Of a DNA stretch of 64,000 nt, positions 53,319 through 62,922 are shown piece by piece. This DNA is from DALYJJ01 sp033763935 (GTDB lineage Bacteria; Acidobacteriota; Terriglobia; Bryobacterales; Bryobacteraceae): NCBI GenBank assembly GCA_033763935.1, contig JANRJO010000102.1, positions 17,976 through 81,975 of the forward strand. Reading direction: 5' to 3'. The position numbers were made by a program, and so were the translations under genes. The notes beneath the pieces are model-generated. The model worked only from the letters and a program-made list of their open reading frames with translations. It was not told the DNA's origin and searched no databases. Within the stretch, counting starts at the first letter, position 1. Every line of letters begins with the position of its first letter.

Positions 53319-53936
53319 ATGAGCGTGCTTGCTTTGCCGAACGCAGGAGCGAGAGAAGTCGAGGGGGTGCGACGAAAGCGGTTCACGCGGCGAGACGTCT
53401 CGAGGATGGTCGACGCCGGGGTGTTTGACGACCAGCGGTGCGAACTGATTGAAGGGGACCTGATCGACAAGATGGGGCAAAAGCCGCCGCACTCGTTTAC
53501 GATTCGGCTCATCTCGAAGTGGCTCGCAGGCCTGTTCGGAGTAGGCCGCGTCCAGATCCAACTGCCCATTGAGGCGAATTCCCGTGACCGCGAACAAAGC
53601 ATGCCGGAGCCAGACGTGGCGGTTCTGCGGGACGAGAGTGCAGATTATGGCCGCAGGGATCCAAGGGGTGACGAGCTGGTGCTGGTAGTCGAAGTAGCGA
53701 GCACGAGCCGCTACTTGGACCTGACGGTGAAGCCGGGCCTGTACGCGAGGGCGGGAGTTCCGGAGTACTGGGTGGCGGACATCGAGCGCCGGGCCATCGT
53801 GGTGCATCTGAGGCCGGATGGCGAGCAGTATCGTGAGATCCGGATTTACGGCGAGAGCGAGAGCGTCGCGCTGGCGGGGCGGGAAGAGACGGTGCGCGTG
53901 GTGGACTTACTGCCGCCGGCGGAAGCAGCCGTTTAA
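53319..53936 (+). CDS. Uma2-family (DUF820) protein, PD-(D/E)XK nuclease fold
   Basis: 205 residues with the family core: GVFDDQRCELIEGDLIDKMG, MPEPDVAVLRDES, and the nuclease strand-helix LVVEVASTSRYLDLTVKPGL with YARAGVPEYWVADIERRA. The Glu, Asp, Glu-x-x (VVEVAS) and Lys (TVKPGLY) residues can form the PD-(D/E)XK site. These proteins are numerous in Cyanobacteria and Acidobacteriota; a DNase or toxin-like role is suspected but not established. ATG 53319. Confidence 0.85.
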   Translation: MSVLALPNAGAREVEGVRRKRFTRRDVSRMVDAGVFDDQRCELIEGDLIDKMGQKPPHSFTIRLISKWLAGLFGVGRVQIQLPIEANSRDREQSMPEPDVAVLRDESADYGRRDPRGDELVLVVEVASTSRYLDLTVKPGLYARAGVPEYWVADIERRAIVVHLRPDGEQYREIRIYGESESVALAGREETVRVVDLLPPAEAAV

Positions 53937-53939
53937 CGC

Positions 53940-54765
53940 GTGCTGCGACTCTACTTCAACCTCATGGCGCTGGAGGACTGCGCGGAGTCGCCGGCGCGTT
54001 CAAAACGAGCCGGAGCGGCTGTGCGCAGCACTGCGGGAGGCTGGTTACGGCGGTGTGCAGTTCGTCGAGCCGCTGACTTCCGAGCAGGACCAGGCGGCCA
54101 GGCGCCATGGCCTCGGCCGATGCGGTTTGGGGCGTGTGAACGTTCCCGCTGATGCGGCGGTGCTGGCGGAGCGGCTGTCGGCCGAGGGTATGGATTGCGG
54201 AACGCTGCACGTGGGGTGGGGAATGGAGGACGACGACGAGGGGGCACGACTGCTGGACGCGGTGTTGAGCGCAGCGGTCCGTTACGCCATTCCGCTCCAC
54301 GTCGAAACACACCGGGCCACTCTGTTTCAGGACTTGTGGCGCACCGTGCAGTTCGTGAAGCGGTTCCCCGATCTGACGATCAACGCCGATTTCTCCCACT
54401 GGTACACGGGGCTGGAAATGGTGTACGGCGGGTTCGAGGAGAAGGTGCGGTTCATCGAGCCGGTGTTCGAGCGGGTCCGCTTCGTGCACGGGCGTATCGG
54501 AACACCGGGGTGTATCCAGGTGGCGCTGAAGGACCTGGACGCCCCCTACGTCGGCCATTTTCGCGAGTTGTGGCGGCGGTCGTTCGCGGGAAAAGAATCT
54601 ATGTACTTCGTGCCGGAGTTGCTGAGCCCGCGCATCTACTACGCGCGAAGTTTCGGCGGCGCCGAAGAAGGCGACCGATGGGCGGACGCGCTCACGCTGT
54701 GCGGCATCGCGCGCGAGTGCTGGGATACACTACGGACACTCGATGACACTCGCGGCGGGCACTAA
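53940..54765 (+). pseudogene. sugar isomerase-like TIM-barrel protein with N-terminal frameshift
   Basis: GTG 53940 begins LRLYFNLMALEDCAESPAR. After about 54000 (run of A in TTCAAAACG) the sensible frame changes by one base and continues NEPERLCAALREAGYGGVQF, TLHVGWGMEDDDEGARLLDA, HVETHRATLFQDLWRTVQFV, LTINADFSHWYTG and VPELLSPRIYYARSFGG to the TGA-type stop at 54765. Glu (HVETHR), Asp (NADFSHW), His (VHGRIG) and Glu (VPELL) fit xylose-isomerase-like metal ligands. Either a recent pseudogene or a one-base sequence error. The 3' end overlaps the kinase start by 23 bp. Confidence 0.65.
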
Positions 54766-57397
54766 GCTTGGTCCGTATCAGATTTCGGCTCTGATTGGGA
54801 CGGGCGGAATGGGCGCAGTGTACCGGGCGCGGGACACGCGGCTCTCGCGCGAAGTCGCACTCAAGGTGATCCAGCCTGACGCAGTGAGGCAGGGCCGGGA
54901 GCGGCTGCTGCAGGAGGCCCAGGCGGCCTCGGCGCTGAGCCATCCCAACATCGTCACCATTTACGACATCGGGTCGGAGGAGGGCGTCGACTACTTCGCC
55001 ATGGAGTTCGTGGCGGGCAAGTCGCTCTCGGCATTGATGGAGCGGGGTCCCATGCCCTGGCGCGAGGCGGTGCGGATCGGCATCGCGGTTGCGGACGCGG
55101 TGGCCGCGGCGCATGCGCAGGGCATCATCCACCGGGATCTGAAGCCGGGGAACGTGATGGTCGGCGATGACGGTCGGGTTCGGTTGCTGGACTTTGGGCT
55201 AGCGAAGGTAGCGGAGCCGTTGGCGCCCGGGTCGAGCGAAGACACTCGCACGCTGCGCTTGAATACAGCGGCAGGAACCATTCTCGGCACGCTGTCGTAC
55301 ATGTCGCCGGAGCAGGCGGAAGGCAAACCGGTAGACGGGCGGTCAGACGTCTTCTCGTTCGGCGCTGTGCTGTACGAGATGCTGACAGGCCGCCAGGCGT
55401 TCACGGGGGAATCCGGGGCATCCACGCTGTCGGCGATCTTACGCGACGATCCCTCGCCGTTACCCGAGTCCACGCCGGGTTCGCTTCGACGCGTCGTGAA
55501 CCGCTGCCTGCGCAAGGACCGCGGGCAGCGATTTCAACACATGGCGGATGTGCGGATCGCTTTGGAGGACGCGGCGGAGGAGCCATCCGTTTCTGCACAG
55601 GCCACGAAGCGAGCGAGAACCCGCCGGTGGCCGTGGGCAGCGGGAGCAGGTCTGGCCGCGGCGCTGGCAGGTGCATATTTCCTCTGGCCGAAGGCGCAGC
55701 CGGAGGAGCCGCCGTACGAACTGCGTCAGTTGACCTTTGATGACGGGTTAACGTTTGCGCCGTCGATCTCCGCCGACGGCAAGCTGGTGGCGTACTCCTC
55801 GGACCGCGCCGGCGACACGGGCATGGACATCTGGGTTCAACAGACGGAGGGCGGCAGCGCGATTCGATTGACCCAGGATCCGGCGGATGAGCGCAGTCCG
55901 GCGATATCCCCGGACGGCACGTTGGTGGTCTACCGGTCGGAGAAAGACGGTGGTGGGTTGTATATCGTTCCGTCCCTCGGAGGCGAATCGCGGCTGCTGG
56001 CGCGGACGGGAAATGAACCGGCGTTTTCACCCGACGGGAGGCTGATCGCGTTCAGCACCGCACAGTCCGAGAACGATGTGATGAGAGGGAGGCAATCGCA
56101 GTTGTGGGTCACGACGCCGGGCGGAGACCAGGCAAGGCGGCTGCATGCCGACTTCGCCTCGGCCCACCATCCGGTGTGGGGTGCTGATGCACGGCATCTC
56201 TATTTCCATGGCCTCGCCGAGCGGCGCGAGAACACTCGCCCGGGCATCTATCTATCCGTGCTCAACGATCAGGCGCCAGTGCGGATCGCGGATGCGCGGT
56301 TTGACCTATCCGCCTGGAGCCCGGCGCATAGCCGCTTTTTGGCGAACCAGGGACCGGACGCGAACTTGTGGCTCGTGGATCCGAAGCCCGGCGGCGGGTG
56401 GGGGCGCGCGCCGGAACGGTTGACGTTGAGTTCACAGCGTCAGAGGCGGCCCACCGTGTCGACGGCAGGCGTGGTGGCGTTCGGCGAGGTGACGGGCACG
56501 GTGGGGTTGTGGGAAATCGACCTGTCGCGGCCCGGCGACGAGCCGCGCCGTTTGATGCGGGATATCGCGCCGAAATCGTCGCCGCAGGTGAGCCCCGATG
56601 GGAAGTATGTTGCCTACGTCAGCGGACAGACAGGCTCCGCGGACGTGTGGCTGGTGGACGTCGCGACAGGGCGGAGCCGGGCGCTGACACGCACGCCCGC
56701 GTTGGAGAGCAATCCGGTGTTCGTGGGAGACGCCGTGGCGTTCGGGGTTCGGCCCCCGCAGCCGGGGCCGCAGGCGATCTATCTGCAGGCCATCAGCGGT
56801 GGGCCTCCGGAGACCCTCTGCACTCAATGCGGACGGCTGGATGCGGTAACCAAGGATCGCCGGTACGTGCTGTTCCACGGGCGCGGGCAGCAAGATATCG
56901 AACTCTTCGACCGCACAACCAGGACGTATTCGACCGTTCTCCGCGACCCGGCGCGGGCGCTATACCAGGCTCGCATCTCAACCGATGGACGCTGGCTCAC
57001 CTTTATCGCAAAGACGAATGATGTGGAGTCGAGAGCCTACGCGGCACCGTTCAAGGGCATGACGCCCGTTCCGGCAAGCGAATGGATTGCATTGACGGAA
57101 GGTACAGCGGGAGACGACAAGCCGCTTCTGACCGAGGACAACAGCGGCATCTATTTCACTTCCCACGCCGATGGAAACCGCTGCCTGTACTTCCAGAAGC
57201 TGAACCGCGCGGACCTGAAGCCCCTTGGGTCCCCGGCGGCCGTCCATCACTTTCATTCCGCTCGACTGTCCCTGGGAGCCGTGCCGGTGCAGTGGCTGGA
57301 GATTTCGAAGGCCGGAAACAAGCTCTACCTGAATCTCAGTGAGAGCCGGGGAAACGTCTGGCTGCTGGATCGAGCCAAAGAGAACCAGCCTCGCTAG
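54743..57397 (+). CDS. Ser/Thr protein kinase with TolB-like beta-propeller
   Basis: 884 residues. Kinase domain 11-275: glycine loop GTGGMGAVYRARD, Lys41 (ALKVIQP), catalytic loop HRDLKPGN with Asp132, DFGLAK with Asp150, APE-type SYMSPEQAEG. TM helix at about 296-316. The extracytoplasmic part has WD40/PD40-type repeats (APSISADGKLVAYSSDRAG; SPAISPDGTLVVYRSE; SPQVSPDGKYVAYVSGQ), forming a TolB-like propeller sensor. ATG 54743. This architecture is highly expanded in Acidobacteriota. It likely phosphorylates cytoplasmic targets after binding an external ligand. Confidence 0.94.
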   Translation: MTLAAGTKLGPYQISALIGTGGMGAVYRARDTRLSREVALKVIQPDAVRQGRERLLQEAQAASALSHPNIVTIYDIGSEEGVDYFAMEFVAGKSLSALMERGPMPWREAVRIGIAVADAVAAAHAQGIIHRDLKPGNVMVGDDGRVRLLDFGLAKVAEPLAPGSSEDTRTLRLNTAAGTILGTLSYMSPEQAEGKPVDGRSDVFSFGAVLYEMLTGRQAFTGESGASTLSAILRDDPSPLPESTPGSLRRVVNRCLRKDRGQRFQHMADVRIALEDAAEEPSVSAQATKRARTRRWPWAAGAGLAAALAGAYFLWPKAQPEEPPYELRQLTFDDGLTFAPSISADGKLVAYSSDRAGDTGMDIWVQQTEGGSAIRLTQDPADERSPAISPDGTLVVYRSEKDGGGLYIVPSLGGESRLLARTGNEPAFSPDGRLIAFSTAQSENDVMRGRQSQLWVTTPGGDQARRLHADFASAHHPVWGADARHLYFHGLAERRENTRPGIYLSVLNDQAPVRIADARFDLSAWSPAHSRFLANQGPDANLWLVDPKPGGGWGRAPERLTLSSQRQRRPTVSTAGVVAFGEVTGTVGLWEIDLSRPGDEPRRLMRDIAPKSSPQVSPDGKYVAYVSGQTGSADVWLVDVATGRSRALTRTPALESNPVFVGDAVAFGVRPPQPGPQAIYLQAISGGPPETLCTQCGRLDAVTKDRRYVLFHGRGQQDIELFDRTTRTYSTVLRDPARALYQARISTDGRWLTFIAKTNDVESRAYAAPFKGMTPVPASEWIALTEGTAGDDKPLLTEDNSGIYFTSHADGNRCLYFQKLNRADLKPLGSPAAVHHFHSARLSLGAVPVQWLEISKAGNKLYLNLSESRGNVWLLDRAKENQPR

Positions 57398-57408
57398 AAT
57401 CGAGGTGT

Positions 57409-59430
57409 ATGCCGCGCTCGATTCTCGCCCTCCTCTTGTGTCTTTCGGTGCTGCCCGCCGAGGAGCGGAAGCCGTTCACGCTGGACGCGCTGCTATCGCT
57501 GGTGCGAATCAGCGAGCCGCAGGTGTCGCCGGACGGGAAGAGCGTGGCGTTCACCGTGCAGTCGATCGATGTCGAAAAGAACACTCGGCCGCGGCAGATC
57601 TGGACGGTAGGTCTGGACGGGGGCGCGCCGGTGCAGGTCACGGGCGAAGGGAACAACAGCCGGCCCCGTTGGACGCCGGACTCCAAGAGTCTGGTGTTTG
57701 TGTCGGACCGCGGCGGGTCGTCCCAGATTTGGCGGATGAACGCGGATGGCAGTGACGCCAAGCAGTTGACCTCCATCGCGACGGAGGCTTCCGGGGTGCT
57801 GGTTTCGCCCGACGGGAAGCACCTTGTATTCACCAGCGACGTGTACCCGGATTGCGCCGACGAGGCGTGCAACAAGAGGCGGCTGGAGGAAGAGAAAGCG
57901 AGCAAGGTGAAGGCTCGCGTGTACACTTCCCTGCTCTACCGGCACTGGAGCGACTGGCAAGGGTCCAGGCGTAAGCATCTGTTTGTAGTGCCGGCGGACG
58001 GCGGCGCGCCGAAGGACCTGACCCCGGGGCCGCGGGACGTTCCGCCGTTTTCGCTCGGCGGACCGGACGATTACGCGATCTCACCCGACGGGACCGAAGT
58101 GATGTACGCAATGAACGCGGACGCGGACCTGGCGACGTCAACGAACTCTGATTTGTTCGCGGTGCCGATCGGCGGCGGCGAGTCGAAGAAGGTCACGCTC
58201 AACCCGGGAGCGGACCAGTCGCCGCTCTACTCGCCCGATGGGAAATGGCTTGCCTACCGCTCGCAGCAGCGGGCTGGGTATGAGAGCGACCGTTGGCGCC
58301 TCGTGGTCATGGAGCGGTCATCGGGGCGGACGACGACGCTGACGGAGTCGATTGACCGGCCCGTGACCTCGATTGCGTGGACGCCGGATTCCCAGCGAAT
58401 TGCCTTCACCGTAGAGGACCGCGGGCGGCAGATCGCCCAGTTGATTCCGGTGAACGGGGGCGGGGCGCGGGGGTTGATCCAGGGAGCCGGGCATGTGGAC
58501 GATGTGCAGTTCACGAGCGACGGCAAGACGCTGCTCTTCACGGAGAGTTCGGGGACGGCGCCGGTGGAGATCTACAAGATCGCGTCGACGGGCGGCTCGC
58601 CGGTTGCGCTGACGAAGTTAAACGACGCGCTGCTGGCGCAGCATGCGATGAGTCCGTTGGAGGAGATCTGGGTGGATAGCCCAGATGGGGCGAAAGTGCA
58701 TGCCTTCCTGCTCAAGCCGGCGGGGTTTGACGCGAAGAAGGCCTATCCCGGGCTCTTTCTGATTCACGGCGGACCCCAGGGCGCGTGGGGGCAGACGTGG
58801 TCCTATCGATGGAACCCGCAGGTGTTCGCGTCCGCGGGGTATGTGGTGGTGATGCCGAATCCCAGAGGGTCGGTCGGGTACGGCCAGAAGTTCACGGACG
58901 AGATCAACGCGGACTGGGGCGGCAAGGTCTACGACGACATCATGGCGGTCGTGGATCGGGTCACCTCCCTGCCCTACGTGGACAAGGAACGGCTGGCCGC
59001 GGCGGGGGGCTCTTACGGCGGATACATGGTCAACTGGCTGCTCGGGCACACGGATCGGTTCCGCGCGTTTGTTTCGCACGCCGGCGTCTTCGATCTGCGC
59101 AGCATGGCGGGTGAGACGGAAGAGTTGTGGTTCCCCACCTGGGAGTTTCGCGGGATGCCGTGGGACAATCCCGAGATCTATGCCAGGTGGTCGCCCAGTT
59201 ACTACGTGAAGGACTTCAAGACGCCGACGCTGGTGATCCACGGTGAGTTGGATTACCGGGTGCCGGTGGGACAGGGATTGCAGTTGTTCACGGCGCTGCA
59301 AATGCAGAAGGTGCCGTCGAAAATGCTGCTGTTCCCGGACGAGGGGCATTGGATTCTGAAGCCGCAGAACAGCCGGCTCTGGTACAACTCGTTCCTGGAT
59401 TGGGTGGGAGAGTGGACCCGGAAGAAATAG
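57409..59430 (+). CDS. S9-family (DPP/acylaminoacyl) serine peptidase, secreted
   Basis: 673 residues: signal peptide MPRSILALLLCLSVLPAEE, an N-terminal beta-propeller with PD40 repeats (SEPQVSPDGKSVAFTVQ; QSPLYSPDGKWLAYRS) and a C-terminal alpha/beta-hydrolase with Ser535 (GGSYGGYMV), Asp615 (GELDYRVP) and His647 (DEGHWI), plus the family HGGPQGAWG loop. Cleaves short peptides, probably dipeptides from N-termini. ATG 57409 lies 11 bp after the kinase stop, so co-transcription is likely, and the propellers of the two proteins are visibly related. Confidence 0.95.
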   Translation: MPRSILALLLCLSVLPAEERKPFTLDALLSLVRISEPQVSPDGKSVAFTVQSIDVEKNTRPRQIWTVGLDGGAPVQVTGEGNNSRPRWTPDSKSLVFVSDRGGSSQIWRMNADGSDAKQLTSIATEASGVLVSPDGKHLVFTSDVYPDCADEACNKRRLEEEKASKVKARVYTSLLYRHWSDWQGSRRKHLFVVPADGGAPKDLTPGPRDVPPFSLGGPDDYAISPDGTEVMYAMNADADLATSTNSDLFAVPIGGGESKKVTLNPGADQSPLYSPDGKWLAYRSQQRAGYESDRWRLVVMERSSGRTTTLTESIDRPVTSIAWTPDSQRIAFTVEDRGRQIAQLIPVNGGGARGLIQGAGHVDDVQFTSDGKTLLFTESSGTAPVEIYKIASTGGSPVALTKLNDALLAQHAMSPLEEIWVDSPDGAKVHAFLLKPAGFDAKKAYPGLFLIHGGPQGAWGQTWSYRWNPQVFASAGYVVVMPNPRGSVGYGQKFTDEINADWGGKVYDDIMAVVDRVTSLPYVDKERLAAAGGSYGGYMVNWLLGHTDRFRAFVSHAGVFDLRSMAGETEELWFPTWEFRGMPWDNPEIYARWSPSYYVKDFKTPTLVIHGELDYRVPVGQGLQLFTALQMQKVPSKMLLFPDEGHWILKPQNSRLWYNSFLDWVGEWTRKK

Positions 59431-60084
59431 GGGCGCGATGTCCGTGGCTGGATGTGCCGCTCGAGGTGTACGAGGGGCACATGTCGTCCCCCGAGGTGCG
59501 GCAGTTGTCGGTTCTGGCAGACCTGTTCGAGGAGGCTCTGCGGTATTGCCGCCCCGCACTCGGTTGCCATTCTGGGAATCGCAGGTGGAAACGGGCTGGA
59601 GCGGCTGGACACCGAGGTCACCAGACGCATCGTCGGCGTTGATATTCACCCGGAGTATCTGGAAGCAGTGCGCAGGCGCTTTCCCAACCTTCCGTTGACG
59701 CTGTTCCCGGCGGACCTGCGGAGCGGGCGTGTTCCCGCCGAGCCGGTGGATCTGGTCCATGCGGCACTGATTTTTGAGCACGCGGGATCGGAGGAGTGCT
59801 TGCGCAGTGCCGCCTCGCTGGTGGCCGCGGGGGGACATCTCTCGGTGGTGCTACAGCTGCCGGCGGACAGCGCGGCCCAACCGCCGCAGATCGGTTCCGG
59901 TCCGATGAAAGCGGTGAAGGAGTGGTTCCGGCACGTCGACCCCGTCGAATTCAAACAGCGTCTGGCACTGCTGGGATTCTCGCCGGTGGAGGAGCGGAGG
60001 CGGGCGTTGCCGGCTGGCAAGGCCTTCTGGTCTGGCGTGTTCACGCGAAGCAGCGGCGCTACCGCGCGCCCTTCAGCATCGTAA
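59412..60084 (+). pseudogene. class I SAM methyltransferase with a one-base frameshift
   Basis: GTG 59412 (overlapping the peptidase end) gives PWLDVPLEVYEGHMSSPEVR and LSVLADLFEEALRYCRP. At about 59555-59565 (CCGCCCCGC) the frame shifts by one and resumes HSVAILGIAGGNGLERLD, VGVDIHPEYLEAVRRRFP, LVHAALIFEHAG and GFSPVEERRRALPAG. The combined protein is a normal ~223-residue Rossmann methyltransferase with motif I ILGIAGGNG. Substrate unknown. Its 3' end overlaps the convergent cupin gene by 26 bp. Confidence 0.7.
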
Positions 60085-60379
60085 GCAACATCACAACTTC
60101 CGTCCTGGCCTTGATGCCGTGGGGCAGTTGAGCGGGCATGTACGCCCAGGCGCCCGCTGCCAACTGGTGTATCGCGTCCCCGAGCTTGACATCCGCCTCG
60201 CCGCTGACGAAGTAGAGGGTGGCGGGGAAGGGTGCGGTGTGGGCGCTCAGTTCCTGCCCCGGCGCGAAGCGGAAGAGGACGAACTTCGAGAAATCGTCGT
60301 TCTGGAGAGTACTGGAGAGAATGCTGCTTTCCGGCACCTGGCCATGCTCGAACAGGTTACGGACAATCGTTTCGCTCAT
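60059..60379 (-). CDS. small cupin protein
   Basis: A 106-residue single cupin barrel: FRFAPGQELSAHTAPFPATL, YFVSGEADVKLGD, LAAGAWAYMPAQLPHGIKA. Two histidines suitable for a metal site are present (SAH and LPH) but the H-x-H of classical motif 1 is reduced. ATG 60379; possible redox- or signal-binding protein without assigned activity. Confidence 0.85.
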   Translation of the reverse strand: MSETIVRNLFEHGQVPESSILSSTLQNDDFSKFVLFRFAPGQELSAHTAPFPATLYFVSGEADVKLGDAIHQLAAGAWAYMPAQLPHGIKARTEVVMLLTMLKGAR

Positions 60380-60496
60380 GCTTCCACGGTAGCCCCTGTC
60401 CGTGCGGGAAGCGGTGATGGAAGTCACAGCCGGAGCGGTGAGCCGAAACGGGGCATGTCCGGCGCGTTAGCATGTAACACGCTCAACAGGAGGGCG

Positions 60497-61732
60497 ATGC
60501 TCATGATGACAGCAGCTCCGAAGGTCACGTTCAAACCGGTCTGGGACGATAGCGATATCGCACACTTTGTTATGTGTGACGGGTCTGTCAAGCCGGCCGG
60601 GTCATTCGACGAGATTGCGGCGATGGTCAGCCGGAGTTACGGGGGAAAAATCTCGCAGGCCGCGATCGGGCCGGTGCCTAAGAACCAGGGTTTTATCATT
60701 ATTGAGCGGAACGGGATCATCGCAATTCTGATCGGGCTGCTGCTGCCGGCGGTGCAAAAGGTTCGTGAGGCGGCGGCCCGCACGACCTGCCAGAACAACA
60801 TGAAGCAGATCGGCCTCGCGATGCACAACTACGAGTCCGCTCGCGGCGGCTTCCCGGCCTTCAGCAACACCAAGTACAGCGGAAAGAACCCGGCCATCCC
60901 CCAGGGCGAGAACCGGGCCAGCGCACTCGTCACGATCTTGCCCTACATCGAGCAAGACACGGTGCTGAAGCAGTTCAACCTGCTCGAAGACGTGAAGAAC
61001 CCAGTCAACGCGGCCCTGCTCGCGAACACCTTCAAAATCTACCAGTGCCCGAGCACCGCGGAATCGAACCGGATGATTTCGGTCCCCAACGGCACCACGG
61101 GGATCAAGTACGTCAACAAGATCGTCCCGGGCGTCAACCCCCTCTGGGCGAGCAACAAGTGGAACTACGTCGAAACCACCTACACAACCTCGCAGGACTA
61201 CAATCTCTTCGCGGCTGACTACGCTCCGCTGGTGCAACTTTCCGATTCCGGGTCGGGTGTGGTCGCCCTCGGAATGGTCCCTGGGATGACGACCGCCAAC
61301 CTTCCCGTCCGCGGGGCACTCATCCAGAACCAGATCACCCCGATCCTTTCGATCACGGACGGCACGACGAATACCGTGATGTACGGGGAACTCGCCGGTC
61401 GCCCGGGTCTCTACAGGGGTCGCAATCGCGTCGAAGATGTGAACGTCAACGTCGCAGCCAAGGATCGCTTCGACTACAACTGGACCTCCGGCGACTTCGA
61501 AATCAAAGTGAAGGGCAACAAACCGGATGGTACGAACCTCGCCGCCGGGGACACCAGTGCCAAGATGATCAACGCCAACAACTACGGCGACGGAGCTTAC
61601 AGCTTCCACACTGGCGGGGCCAACTTCCTCTTCTGCGACGGTTCGGTTCGGTTCCTCCGCGACAGCATCACCCCGGCCCAAATGGTCGCCTTCACGACCG
61701 CGAGTTTCGGGGAAATCGTCAACGCCGACTGA
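60497..61732 (+). CDS. chimeric DUF1559-domain protein
   Basis: One open frame of 411 codons from ATG 60497 (ribosome-binding site AGGAGGG). Residues 1 to ~73 (MLMMTAAPKVTFKPVWDDSD, then HFVMCDGSVKPAGSFDEIAA) are in mixed-codon, acidobacterial-looking sequence and no known domain. From residue ~74 it is a planctomycete DUF1559 pseudopilin-like protein joined inside its N-terminal helix (IIAILIGLLLPAVQKVREAA), with LPYIEQD, and the H-X9-DG C-terminus YSFHTGGANFLFCDGSVRFL. The normal DUF1559 start (GFTLIELLVVIAI, prepilin-type) is missing, replaced by GFIIIERNGIIAI. It would therefore not be processed as a pseudopilin. Confidence 0.7.
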   Translation: MLMMTAAPKVTFKPVWDDSDIAHFVMCDGSVKPAGSFDEIAAMVSRSYGGKISQAAIGPVPKNQGFIIIERNGIIAILIGLLLPAVQKVREAAARTTCQNNMKQIGLAMHNYESARGGFPAFSNTKYSGKNPAIPQGENRASALVTILPYIEQDTVLKQFNLLEDVKNPVNAALLANTFKIYQCPSTAESNRMISVPNGTTGIKYVNKIVPGVNPLWASNKWNYVETTYTTSQDYNLFAADYAPLVQLSDSGSGVVALGMVPGMTTANLPVRGALIQNQITPILSITDGTTNTVMYGELAGRPGLYRGRNRVEDVNVNVAAKDRFDYNWTSGDFEIKVKGNKPDGTNLAAGDTSAKMINANNYGDGAYSFHTGGANFLFCDGSVRFLRDSITPAQMVAFTTASFGEIVNAD

Positions 61733-61754
61733 CCCTAACCTTGCGAAACGACCA

Positions 61755-61786
61755 AAAGCCGACGAGATCCCTCGTCGGCTTTCTTC
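61755..61786 (+). terminator. rho-independent terminator
   Basis: Perfect 12-bp stem AAAGCCGACGAG / CTCGTCGGCTTT with loop ATCC, followed by a pyrimidine run (CTTCG). It lies 23 bp after the DUF1559 stop. This A-to-T-flanked form differs from the GC-only hairpins of the acidobacterial part. Confidence 0.85.
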
Positions 61787-61860
61787 GTCCCGGGATGCGA
61801 AAAGTTCCTACACTGTCGGCGACCTCGATCGATTCCTCGGACCGCACTCGGAGCGACGAC

Positions 61861-62880
<1,020 letters not shown>

Positions 62881-62922
62881 CCTCGATTCCCGAAATCGAC
62901 CCCGAAACACGCGAGAAATCCG

